Below, in pieces: positions 17,328 to 24,387 of a stretch of DNA of 41,180 nucleotides. The stretch is from Lachnospiraceae bacterium. GTDB lineage: Bacteria; Bacillota; Clostridia; Lachnospirales; Lachnospiraceae. The position numbers were made by a program, and so were the translations under genes. The notes under the pieces were generated by a model, which worked only from the letters and a program-made list of their open reading frames with translations, did no database searches and was not told where the DNA came from. Location of the stretch: contig JAAWBT010000003.1 in assembly GCA_022792835.1 (NCBI GenBank), positions 1-41,180 of the forward strand, in the 5' to 3' direction. Numbering within the stretch: the first letter of the stretch is position 1; each line of letters begins with the position of its first letter.

Positions 17328-18026
17328 TCAGCGATTTCTCACAACCAGCCAGTCCGCGCCGGCCCGTTTATATTCAGCCTGTCTGTCTGTCGCTCCTCCG
17401 ATCACGCCGACACTCACTCCTTTTGCTTTTAAGTCTCGAACCAGGTCTGCCTTCACACTTCCCCCTGCGACGGCCGAAAGCATAACGGCCTTTGCCCCCA
17501 CCGCCGCACAGGACTCGACGGCCTCCGTCATGGTCCGGTCATCCACATCCTTCACCTCGATCACAGCCGCAGCCTCCGCTTTCCCTTTGGATGCCGTCAG
17601 GCTTTCCGCCAGATCTTTCTGTACACCTTTGATATCGCCGGCCCTGCATTTATCCATATTCACGGGAACCAGCACCATATCTGCTCCTGCTGCCACTGCC
17701 TGCTTGATCTCCGCATACTTTGCCATGGGAGAATTGGTTCCGCCTGGCAGGCCGACAATGGTGACAATCTTCGTCTGAGATCCATACAGATTTTCCTTTG
17801 CCAGAGACACAAACCACTGTGGAATGCACACCCCATAACTTCCTTCTCTTTTAGCCTGGTCAAACAATCTCTTCATATCCGTTACTTTCGCGCCGGGCCT
17901 CATATCGGAGAGAAGAAGCTTATCTGCAGAAACTGCCCTGCCCGGAACGCTCCCGGAATCTTGCCCTGATTCCATCTGCCGGAGCACTTCCTGAGTAATC
18001 ATTTTAATCAGTATTTCTCTATCCAC
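17328..18026 (-). CDS. BMC-targeted DeoC-like barrel protein lacking DERA catalytic residues
   Basis: A 232-residue protein. Residues about 1-19 form an amphipathic helix (REILIKMITQEVLRQM) followed by a flexible Gly/Ser/Pro linker, the hallmark of a BMC encapsulation peptide. The rest aligns by eye with deoxyribose-phosphate aldolase: VCIPQWFVSLA (DERA VCIYPRFIPIA), IVTIVGLPGGTN (ATVTNFPHG) and AVAAGADMVLVPVN (AIAYGADEVDVVF). In that alignment E. coli Asp102 falls on L119, Schiff-base Lys167 on M182 and Lys201 on I209. All three catalytic residues are replaced, although the fold pattern is kept. It is located 28 bases after the BMC-H gene. It is probably the lumenal signature enzyme or a former aldolase turned to other chemistry; the reaction is unknown. 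Confidence 0.85.
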   Translation of the reverse strand: MDREILIKMITQEVLRQMESGQDSGSVPGRAVSADKLLLSDMRPGAKVTDMKRLFDQAKREGSYGVCIPQWFVSLAKENLYGSQTKIVTIVGLPGGTNSPMAKYAEIKQAVAAGADMVLVPVNMDKCRAGDIKGVQKDLAESLTASKGKAEAAAVIEVKDVDDRTMTEAVESCAAVGAKAVMLSAVAGGSVKADLVRDLKAKGVSVGVIGGATDRQAEYKRAGADWLVVRNR

Positions 18027-18053
18027 TGTTCTTCACTCACTTTCTTTTACAGA

Positions 18054-18326
18054 TTAACCCTCCAGGATCTTTTCCACATCATCGTGGGGCCTTGGGATCA
18101 CGTGAGTTCCCCGAAGCTCACCGACGCGTCTGGCGGCCTCCGCCCCTGCTTCTACTGCTGCCTTTACGGCTCCCACGTCTCCACGCACCATGATCGTCAC
18201 GATGCCGCCGCCAGCCTTTTCTTTTCCTACAAGGGAAACATTGGCGGCCTTTGCCATTGCATCTGCTGCCTCAATCGAAGCCAGTAAACCATTTGTCTCA
18301 ACAATCCCCAACGCCTGTTTTTCCAT
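18054..18326 (-). CDS. BMC-H hexameric shell protein with GGG pore
   Basis: A 90-residue single BMC-domain protein (PduA/EutM type) that forms hexagonal shell tiles. The family-typical ALGIVET start, [15 protein letters not shown] and [11 protein letters not shown] end are present. The pore segment reads K37-A-G-G-G41, where PduA and the two other BMC-H proteins of this operon have K-I-G-S-G. Replacing pore Ser40 by Gly should give a different pore selectivity (inference from PduA work). It lies between the BMC-P cluster and the DeoC-like cargo gene. Confidence 0.96.
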   Translation of the reverse strand: MEKQALGIVETNGLLASIEAADAMAKAANVSLVGKEKAGGGIVTIMVRGDVGAVKAAVEAGAEAARRVGELRGTHVIPRPHDDVEKILEG

Positions 18327-18370
18327 GTCTGTTTTTCCTTTCTTCTTTTCAATTTACAGTCTTTTATCTG

Positions 18371-18631
18371 TCACTCGTCAATAACGCCCACGATCAATCC
18401 GTCAAAGACGCAGACCTTATCTTCCAGCCCAAACACCAGCTCTGCCACGCCTCCGTCTTCGCTGACAAGAACCAAATCACCGATTCCGGCATTTGCTGAA
18501 TCCACAAACACGCCCTCCTCAGTCCCTCTCCCCTCTTCGTCCAGAAAGCGGACCAGCAGAAACTTGTGGCCGTCATGGCAGGGATCGTGGATCACGGAGA
18601 CCATATTTCCGACTACTCTTCCGATTCGCAC
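18371..18631 (-). CDS. BMC-P pentameric vertex protein (EutN/CcmL family), copy 1
   Basis: An 86-residue EutN/CcmL-domain protein that caps shell vertices as a pentamer. The typical IGRVVGNMVSVIHDP start, the LVRF strand, VFVDSANAGIGDLVLVS and the GVID end are present. I choose GTG 18631 as the start because AAGGAGG lies 8 bases upstream and the protein then begins directly with the family motif. An ATG at 18652 would put that RBS inside the gene. It is the last of three consecutive BMC-P genes, followed by BMC-H. Confidence 0.92.
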   Translation of the reverse strand: MRIGRVVGNMVSVIHDPCHDGHKFLLVRFLDEEGRGTEEGVFVDSANAGIGDLVLVSEDGGVAELVFGLEDKVCVFDGLIVGVIDE

Positions 18632-18656
18632 AGTCTCTGCCTCCTTCTGCATCCTT

Positions 18657-18923
18657 CTATTCTGTCCTGTAACAATGATCTACAAGGCCCACAATGGCCA
18701 GATCCACCGGCACCGGCCCTTTTCGCATGGAGGCAGCCGCTTCGCTGCCATTAATCAGGTATACCAAGTCTCCCTCAGAAACGGCCCTGACAGAATCCAC
18801 TGCCACCTCCACGCTGCTGCTTTGACCGTCCCAGGGGACTTTCACAAGAAGCAGCTTCGTACCTACAAGGGACGGGGATTTGACTGTGCTGACAATCCTT
18901 CCCACTACTCTGCCGATCGTCAT
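18657..18923 (-). CDS. BMC-P pentameric vertex protein (EutN/CcmL family), copy 2
   Basis: An 88-residue EutN/CcmL-domain protein: MTIGRVVGRIVSTVKSP start, LLLVKV strand, VAVDSVRAVSEGDLVYLING and IVGLVD end. Start ATG 18923 is preceded by GGGGGAAG 7 bases away. A GTG at 18938 is possible but lies on the stop of the preceding gene. It differs clearly in sequence from the other two copies, so they are old paralogues, not a recent duplication. Confidence 0.93.
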   Translation of the reverse strand: MTIGRVVGRIVSTVKSPSLVGTKLLLVKVPWDGQSSSVEVAVDSVRAVSEGDLVYLINGSEAAASMRKGPVPVDLAIVGLVDHCYRTE

Positions 18924-18937
18924 AGGATCTTCCCCCA

Positions 18938-19240
18938 CTATGCTTTCTTATACTTGGTGAACAGAATCTTTCCTTCCATATCCACCTCATCTACGATTCC
19001 GATCACTGCCAGGTCCACCGGTTTTTTGTCTGTCTCTGCCGTCTGCCTGGAAGAACTCCCTGAAACACAGAAAACCAACTCTCCCTCCCCGGCATTCACC
19101 ACATCCACCGCAACCTTTGGATTTCCGGTGCAGGCGCCGGTTAGGGGATTCCACTCCTCCACAATCAAAAGCTTATGGCCCTTCAGCCTCGGCGTTTTAT
19201 TGGTACTCACCACATTGCCTTTTACATAGGCAAGAATCAT
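18938..19240 (-). CDS. BMC-P pentameric vertex protein (EutN/CcmL family), copy 3
   Basis: A 100-residue EutN/CcmL-domain protein: MILAYVKGNVVSTNKTPRL start, LLIVEEW, VAVDVVNAGEGELVFCVSGSS and AVIGIVDEVD. It is the first of the three vertex genes in transcription order. It is longer than the others, with a loop (SSSRQTAETDKK) after the GSS motif and a basic C-terminus. A gap of 107 bases separates it from the BMC-T gene; this gap may hold an internal control site. Confidence 0.93.
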   Translation of the reverse strand: MILAYVKGNVVSTNKTPRLKGHKLLIVEEWNPLTGACTGNPKVAVDVVNAGEGELVFCVSGSSSRQTAETDKKPVDLAVIGIVDEVDMEGKILFTKYKKA

Positions 19241-19254
19241 ATAGGTTCACCGCC

Positions 19255-19306
19255 TTATTATAGTATAGCCCTTCTCTTATCATATGACTTTAATATATTC
19301 ATCTGA
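19255..19306 (-). promoter_or_regulatory. Candidate internal regulatory region ahead of the BMC-P genes
   Basis: The 107-base gap between the BMC-T and BMC-P genes is AT-rich. On the minus strand it contains TCAGATGA (19299-19306), the same 8-mer that flanks the main operon promoter. Downstream comes a TATACTATAAT stretch (about 19257-19267) that could act as a -10 box. No good -35 box is visible, so an internal promoter is only a possibility. Confidence 0.3.
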
Positions 19307-19347
19307 CTATTTTGACCCACCATAAATCTTTCATTTTGCAGCTACAT

Positions 19348-19896
19348 TCAGAGAATGGAGGTGATCATCTGTTTATCCGGATGAGCAATGACGGAAGAAT
19401 CCAGATACATTCCTTCCTCTGCAATTTCCATTTTCGCCCGCTCAATGGCTGCTTCCACAGCCGCCACTTCACCGGTGATCAGCATGAAGGATTTTCCGCA
19501 CATCCCCTTTGCGATCCGAAGCTCAATCAGATCGACGATCGCCGTTTTGGCTGCCGCATCTGCCGCGACAATGATGGAGGCTGCATCATAGGTCTCAAAA
19601 ATGCCGAGGGCGCCTACTTTTTCCACATTTGTGGCCCCATAAATGGCCGGAAAAATATCCCCATGAGGATTCCCCAACACAAAACTGTCAATCAGATGCT
19701 GCGGGTTCTGTGCAGCTGCCGTATCTACGGCTGCCTTCACTGCGCTTAAATCTCCGGATACAATCGCAATATATTTTCCGGGACATACGGTCTGGGCTTC
19801 CACGATTTCCACTTCTGCCGTCTTCACCATGGCATCCGCCGCCATGATCCCGCTGGCAACTGTTTTGAACTCTATCATGCCAATTGCTTTACTCAC
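19348..19896 (-). CDS. BMC-T tandem-domain shell protein, PduT-like with Fe-S pore cysteine
   Basis: A 182-residue protein with two BMC domains (about 1-90 and 91-182), which forms pseudohexameric trimers. The first domain contains AQTVCPGKY with Cys38 at the position where PduT binds a [4Fe-4S] cluster in the trimer pore (SKTICPGKF, also Cys38). The second begins ALGIFETYDAAS. It starts 2 bases after the PduS-like gene, the known partner in electron transfer across the shell. Function inferred from PduT: an electron conduit, not a metabolite pore. Confidence 0.93.
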   Translation of the reverse strand: MSKAIGMIEFKTVASGIMAADAMVKTAEVEIVEAQTVCPGKYIAIVSGDLSAVKAAVDTAAAQNPQHLIDSFVLGNPHGDIFPAIYGATNVEKVGALGIFETYDAASIIVAADAAAKTAIVDLIELRIAKGMCGKSFMLITGEVAAVEAAIERAKMEIAEEGMYLDSSVIAHPDKQMITSIL

Positions 19897-19898
19897 TT

Positions 19899-21245
19899 TT
19901 ATTCACGTCCTTTCCATCCCGCTCTTTGTATGATCACATGGGAAGCCGTGACCTCTGCCACCGTTCCGTCTATGGAGGCGTGGATCCCAACGCTGAGGCC
20001 CTCTGCCGGCCGGCCGATCATCTGCCCGGCTTTCACCAGGTCGCCTTTTGCAACCACTGCTTTTGCAGGAGCGCCTATGTGCTGGCCGAGAAGGATTTTC
20101 ACCTTGTTCACAGGCACGGTCTTGTCCTTTAAGGGGGCATCCACATTGTATTTTGACAGTCCCAGACGGGCTTCCAGCCGATGCTCTGGAACTTTGCGCA
20201 GCTCTCTGACGGCGTTTACCGGCGCGACCCGCGGTTCTGGCGGCGGCTTCACTCCCGCCTTCCTGAGCCCTGCCTTGTACTCTGCCATAAGAGATCTGGG
20301 AGCAAGGCCCTGGGGACATGCATACAGTTCACAAACTCCGCAGGAAGAGCAGAAATGAGTATTTACAAAAGGACCCACATTCTGGAAATCTTTATTGGCA
20401 GCCGCCCGCATAAACAGATGAGGCTCAATGGGATGGCCGATGCCATGACGCGGGCAAAGATCCGTACACATCTGGCACTGGCAGCACACAGAGGCCGCCC
20501 GTTTTAACTGGATGGACGATTTTGTCCGTTTCTTTCTCACCAGAAGATGATCCTTTGGCAGAACTAAAATGGCATTTGTGGTCTTCGTGACCGGCGCATC
20601 CGGACTTCCTATGGTTCCCATCATGGGTCCTCCCACAAAATAAACGGGATCTTCTGTGGTCACATGCCCTGCCAATGCTGCCACTTCCCCTATCGTGCAT
20701 CCCAGAGGAACACGGACGGAAACCGGCTCTGATACTTCAGCCACCACCGAAACCACCTTGTCTGTCACCGGATGCCCCAGACTTACGGCACGGTAAATGT
20801 TATAGACTGTCTCCACATTAAACACCGCAACCCCCGCACCTATGGGGAGCCCGCCCGGCTTGACTACTTTTCCTATAGCCTCATAGATCATCACAATCTC
20901 ATCGCCCATGGGATAAACTCCGGGAAGGAGATGGAGCCGTACCTTTGGAAATTCGTCTGCCCATTCCTCCAGCGCGCGGATTGTCGCTTCGTATTCCTTT
21001 TTCACACAGATAACTGCTTCCTTCGCCCCCACTGTATCTGCGATCATGCTGAAGGTCTGGGTAATCTCAAAGGCGTACTTTTCCAGAAGTTGTCTGTGTA
21101 ATTTCAGCAGAGGTTCACACTCTGCGCAGTTCATGAGGATCGTATCTGCCCGCTCGTCAATCTTTACATAAGTGGGAAATCCTGCGCCTCCGGCTCCTAC
21201 GACGCCATTCTCACGAACTATATTCTGCAGCTCTTTTATGTTCAT
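19899..21245 (-). CDS. PduS/RnfC-like Fe-S flavoprotein of the BMC
   Basis: A 448-residue RnfC-related oxidoreductase similar to PduS. It has an N-terminal GAGGAGFPTYVK nucleotide/flavin loop and a CAECEP motif (residues about 40-45), an SLBB-like segment around 165-195, and two ferredoxin clusters: C254-C257-C260-C264P and C299-C302-C305-C310P. The C-terminal region is barrel-sandwich-like (VNKVKILLGQHIGAPAKAVV). In Pdu compartments PduS moves electrons from NADH to acceptors outside through PduT. The adjacent BMC-T gene with the matching cysteine supports the same role here. Its first ATG follows an AAGAGC-like weak RBS. Confidence 0.93.
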   Translation of the reverse strand: MNIKELQNIVRENGVVGAGGAGFPTYVKIDERADTILMNCAECEPLLKLHRQLLEKYAFEITQTFSMIADTVGAKEAVICVKKEYEATIRALEEWADEFPKVRLHLLPGVYPMGDEIVMIYEAIGKVVKPGGLPIGAGVAVFNVETVYNIYRAVSLGHPVTDKVVSVVAEVSEPVSVRVPLGCTIGEVAALAGHVTTEDPVYFVGGPMMGTIGSPDAPVTKTTNAILVLPKDHLLVRKKRTKSSIQLKRAASVCCQCQMCTDLCPRHGIGHPIEPHLFMRAAANKDFQNVGPFVNTHFCSSCGVCELYACPQGLAPRSLMAEYKAGLRKAGVKPPPEPRVAPVNAVRELRKVPEHRLEARLGLSKYNVDAPLKDKTVPVNKVKILLGQHIGAPAKAVVAKGDLVKAGQMIGRPAEGLSVGIHASIDGTVAEVTASHVIIQRAGWKGRE

Positions 21246-21272
21246 ATCTTTACTCCAATCGGATCCTTGCAG

Positions 21273-21995
21273 TTATGGGGTTTTGATCAGCTCCACGAGG
21301 GAACCTGTGGCAATCTTCGACGCATTTGCCTCATCGGTATCCAGATGCATCTCCAGGGTAAAGCTGTCGTCCACACGGATCCTCACCTGGCTGAATATGG
21401 TTTCTCTCTCGTTATCCGCCCGGACGGACACCACATCACCGTCCCTCACACCGACTGCCGCTGCATCCTTAGGAGACATATGAATATGCCGCTTGGCGAC
21501 GATACAGCCCTGCGCCAGATAGACAACCCCCTTCGGACCTGCCAGGGCAATGGAGGCAGAGCCCTCCAGGTCCCCGGATTCCCGGACCGGCGCATACACT
21601 CCCAGTCTGACCGCATCCGTGGCTGAGATTTCCACCTGGGAGGCTTTTCTCGCTGGACCAAGGACTCTGACATTCTCAATGGCCCTCAGCTTCAGGCCCA
21701 CAATGGTGACTGTCTCGCCCGCTGCGTACTGTCCCCCCATCAGTTCTTTTTTTCTGGTCAGCTGATATCCGGCTCCAAAGAGAGCTTCCACATGTTCCTC
21801 TGTCAAGTGGACATGTCTGGCAGATACCCCCACAGGAACCCAAAACTCCTGTCTCTTCGAAAGAGTATGTGTGTCAAAGACGGCGCTGTCCGTTTTGTTC
21901 CCTTCCCCTGCACTCGTCCCCTCCATGGCTTCCAGTATCTCTCTCACTACCAGTTCAATCTTTTTTGTCTCCACACGAACACCTGCTTTTCTCAA
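21273..21995 (-). CDS. pduL: PduL-type phosphate acyltransferase with encapsulation peptide
   Basis: A 240-residue PduL phosphotransacylase that converts acyl-CoA and phosphate to acyl-phosphate and recycles CoA inside the shell. All six metal ligands of PduL are visible: H61 and H63 (SARHVHL), E122 (QVEIS), H170 and H172 (KRHIHM) and H217 (EMHLDTDEANA). Residues about 8-25 (VETKKIELVVREILEAM) form an amphipathic encapsulation helix followed by a Gly/Ser/Thr linker. The start is unsure: TTG 21995, or GTG 21974, which begins right at the helix; neither has a strong RBS. It lies between BMC-H and PduS genes, 27 bases from the latter. Confidence 0.94.
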   Translation of the reverse strand: MRKAGVRVETKKIELVVREILEAMEGTSAGEGNKTDSAVFDTHTLSKRQEFWVPVGVSARHVHLTEEHVEALFGAGYQLTRKKELMGGQYAAGETVTIVGLKLRAIENVRVLGPARKASQVEISATDAVRLGVYAPVRESGDLEGSASIALAGPKGVVYLAQGCIVAKRHIHMSPKDAAAVGVRDGDVVSVRADNERETIFSQVRIRVDDSFTLEMHLDTDEANASKIATGSLVELIKTP

Positions 21996-22033
21996 AAATT
22001 CAGTCTTCCCTGTCCCTTAAAGGGCAGTGCCCT

Positions 22034-22420
22034 CTATTTGACAGCCGGAAGAGCCTGTTCCACATCCCCATGGGGTCTGGGAATCACATGCGTGGCAGTC
22101 AGCTCACCGAGAGTTCCTGCCTTAGAAGCCCCTGCCTCAACCGCCGACTTCACTGCGCCCACATCCCCCCGTACCATAACGGTTACCAGTCCGGACCCGA
22201 TTTTTTCCATCCCGGCCAGGGTGACATTTGCCGCCTTGCACATGGAATCTGCCGCCTCAACGGCTGCCACAAAACCTCTTGTCTCAATCATTCCCAACGC
22301 TTCCTGAGACATTTTCTTTTCCTCCTTTTTGGCTTCCTTCCTTTCGCTTTTCGCCTCCCGCCCGGCAGAAGCTTCTGCTGCCGTCGTTTTCTCTGTTTCA
22401 TCACCTGTTTTTTTCTTCAT
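22034..22420 (-). CDS. BMC-H shell protein with two well-signalled start codons
   Basis: A 128-residue frame. Residues 37-128 are a standard BMC-H protein ([13 protein letters not shown], pore [17 protein letters not shown]). Residues 1-36 are a charged Lys/Glu/Ala-rich extension, predicted disordered or coiled. ATG 22420 has AGGAGG 6 bases upstream. The internal ATG 22312, which gives the canonical 92-residue protein, also has AAGGAGG 7-8 bases upstream. Both forms could be made from one mRNA. BMC-H termini lie on one face of the hexamer, so an extended form could decorate that face. It is close in sequence to the next BMC-H gene, probably an old tandem duplicate. Confidence 0.92.
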   Translation of the reverse strand: MKKKTGDETEKTTAAEASAGREAKSERKEAKKEEKKMSQEALGMIETRGFVAAVEAADSMCKAANVTLAGMEKIGSGLVTVMVRGDVGAVKSAVEAGASKAGTLGELTATHVIPRPHGDVEQALPAVK

Positions 22421-22465
22421 CTTTTTCCTCCTGCCGGAAGGGGCCGGCGCTCATTTTTACCAGCC

Positions 22466-22759
22466 TCACAATTCTACCTTCTCCTTTGCAGCCGGAAGGA
22501 TCTTCTCTACATCCGCATGGGGCCTCGGGATTACATGCACTGCGATCAGCTCCCCCAGCCTCTTTGCTGTCTCTGCTCCGCTCTCCACAGCCGCCTTCAC
22601 TGCGCCCACATCGCCCCGCACCATGACGGTCACCAGGCCAGACCCAATCTTTTCTGTTCCAACCAGAGTCACTTCCGCAGCCTTTGTCATAGAGTCCGCA
22701 GCCTCAATGGCTGCCACCAAGCCTCTTGTCTCAATCATTCCCAATGCTTCTTTTGCCAT
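22466..22759 (-). CDS. BMC-H hexameric shell protein (PduA-like)
   Basis: A 97-residue single BMC-domain protein, close to PduA throughout: [20 protein letters not shown], pore K37-I-G-S-G41, [16 protein letters not shown] and [15 protein letters not shown]. The pore Ser40 of PduA, which favours small polar metabolites, is kept. The short C-terminal extension is Lys/Glu-rich. It lies second in the operon, 104 bases after the aldehyde dehydrogenase gene, and is likely the main facet protein. Confidence 0.97.
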   Translation of the reverse strand: MAKEALGMIETRGLVAAIEAADSMTKAAEVTLVGTEKIGSGLVTVMVRGDVGAVKAAVESGAETAKRLGELIAVHVIPRPHADVEKILPAAKEKVEL

Positions 22760-22863
22760 TTCTTTTCCCTCCTGATCACCATATTTTTTGTTTCCATGTT
22801 TCCCTTCTATCTGAATTCCTCAAACCTGCGGGAATTATCAGCGTTTCCTATCACACCCTCTCC

Positions 22864-24285
22864 CTATCGGATGCACAGGCTGTCGGACATCACGCAGCGT
22901 CTCCTTTTTGTGAAAGTGCCCGCACTGGTTAAACCTTCTCCTGTACGGCTGGCAATGGTAAAGGTGCAGAAGCCTTCCCCTCCAAACCCGATGGCCGCAT
23001 AGGACGGCGCATTTTTCACAAGGATTGCCGTGTCGATTGCCTTTGCGTATGTTGTGATATTGTCAATGTTTTTGGAATGAATGTGGGCGGAATGGCGGTT
23101 GCCCTGCTCCAGCCACACTGCCGTCTCCACCGCCTCTTCAAAATCTTTTGTCCTCACAATGCCAAGGATGGGCATCATCAATTCCGTCCTGATGAGCGGA
23201 TGTTCTTTTTCCCCTTCAAAGATAATGCAGCGGATCTCTGAAGGAGAGGAGATTCCGATCATGGAAAGCAGTGTCTTTGCATCCCGACCGACGCATCTGC
23301 GGTTCAGTTTCCCCTCTTTCAAAACCACATCCACAAGAGCCCTCTGCTGTCTCTCGTCTATGACATAACAGCCGTTCTCCTCCGTCATCCAGCCAATCAG
23401 CTCATCCGTCACGGCCGCAACTGCTACCACTTCTTTCTCCGCAATACAGGGGAGATTGTTGTCAAAGACACATCCATTTACAATATCTCTGGCCGCCTTC
23501 CTTATGTCTGCTGTCTCATCCACCAGCGCCGGAGGATTCCCCGCCCCCGCGCCGATTCCTCTTTTCCCGGAAGAAAGCACTGCGGTGACCACGCCTGGGC
23601 CGCCCGTCGCCACGATCAGGGGGAGGTCCTTATGCTTCATCATCCTGTTTCCGGTTTCCAGGGTCGGTGAGGCCACGCTGCAGGCAATGTGGTCCGGCCC
23701 GCCAGATTCCAGGGAAGCCTCATTGATCAGATTCACCGCAAAAAGGGAGGTTTCCACAGCCGCCGGGTGAGGGTTGAATACCACCGTATTGCCGCCGGCA
23801 ATCATTCCCATGGCGTTGCAGAGTACTGTCTCACTGGGATTGGTACAGGGAGTGATCGCGCCGATCACGCCGAAAGGCCCCATCTCCACCAGGGTCAGTC
23901 CCCGGTCCCCGGACCAGGCTGTGGTGGTGATGTCTTCCGTACCCGGCGTCTTGTCGGCCACCAGATGATGCTTTAAAATCTTGTCCCCCACATTCCCCAT
24001 CCCGGTCTCTTCCACTCCCAGACGTGCAAGTGTTTCCGCGTTCTCATGGGTTTTTCTCCGGATCGCCGAAATGATTGTCTCCCGCTGATCCATGGACATC
24101 TTCCTGACAACCTTCTGGGCTTCCTTCGCCGTCTCGACTGCCTCATTCATGTCCTCAAACACGCCGCGGCCATTCACCGACGCCATTCTCGGCTCCTTGG
24201 CACCGACTGCTGTCATTTCCGAAATCTTCATATTGGCAAGGACCTTTTTTACAGCATCCTGCACCATCTTTTCATTCAGTGACAT
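22864..24285 (-). CDS. CoA-acylating aldehyde dehydrogenase of the BMC (PduP/EutE-like)
   Basis: A 473-residue enzyme that oxidises a short aldehyde with NAD and CoA to acyl-CoA in the shell lumen. The N-terminal 20 residues (EKMVQDAVKKVLANMK) form an amphipathic encapsulation helix, followed by a linker. The dehydrogenase domain shows ITPCTNPSETV, the FNPHPAA nucleotide site and the nucleophile Cys280 in FDNNLPCIAEKE. The C-terminus GTFTKRRRCVMSDSLCIR matches the EutE/PduP ending. It is the first gene of the operon, with TAGGAGGG before its ATG. Chain length of the aldehyde (acetaldehyde, propionaldehyde, glycolaldehyde or lactaldehyde) cannot be read. Confidence 0.96.
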   Translation of the reverse strand: MSLNEKMVQDAVKKVLANMKISEMTAVGAKEPRMASVNGRGVFEDMNEAVETAKEAQKVVRKMSMDQRETIISAIRRKTHENAETLARLGVEETGMGNVGDKILKHHLVADKTPGTEDITTTAWSGDRGLTLVEMGPFGVIGAITPCTNPSETVLCNAMGMIAGGNTVVFNPHPAAVETSLFAVNLINEASLESGGPDHIACSVASPTLETGNRMMKHKDLPLIVATGGPGVVTAVLSSGKRGIGAGAGNPPALVDETADIRKAARDIVNGCVFDNNLPCIAEKEVVAVAAVTDELIGWMTEENGCYVIDERQQRALVDVVLKEGKLNRRCVGRDAKTLLSMIGISSPSEIRCIIFEGEKEHPLIRTELMMPILGIVRTKDFEEAVETAVWLEQGNRHSAHIHSKNIDNITTYAKAIDTAILVKNAPSYAAIGFGGEGFCTFTIASRTGEGLTSAGTFTKRRRCVMSDSLCIR

Positions 24286-24387
24286 AAGACTGCCCTCCTA
24301 ACTGATCAGACACAGCCGCCGGATACTGTTATAGTGAACGACAAGTTATTCTTTCGCTCCCCATATGCATTTCGTCCATACGCCATT

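Noticed and set aside
21869..23002. Long plus-strand ORF (377 codons) across the PduL, BMC-H and aldehyde dehydrogenase genes
   Set aside because: It is antisense to four unmistakable genes, its translation is a Ser/Pro/His/Cys-rich mix with no family resemblance, and it arises from codon bias on the other strand.
6831..24285. Search for a diol dehydratase, glycyl radical enzyme, ethanolamine lyase or FucA-type aldolase as signature enzyme
   Set aside because: None is encoded; every frame of useful length in the operon is accounted for by other families.
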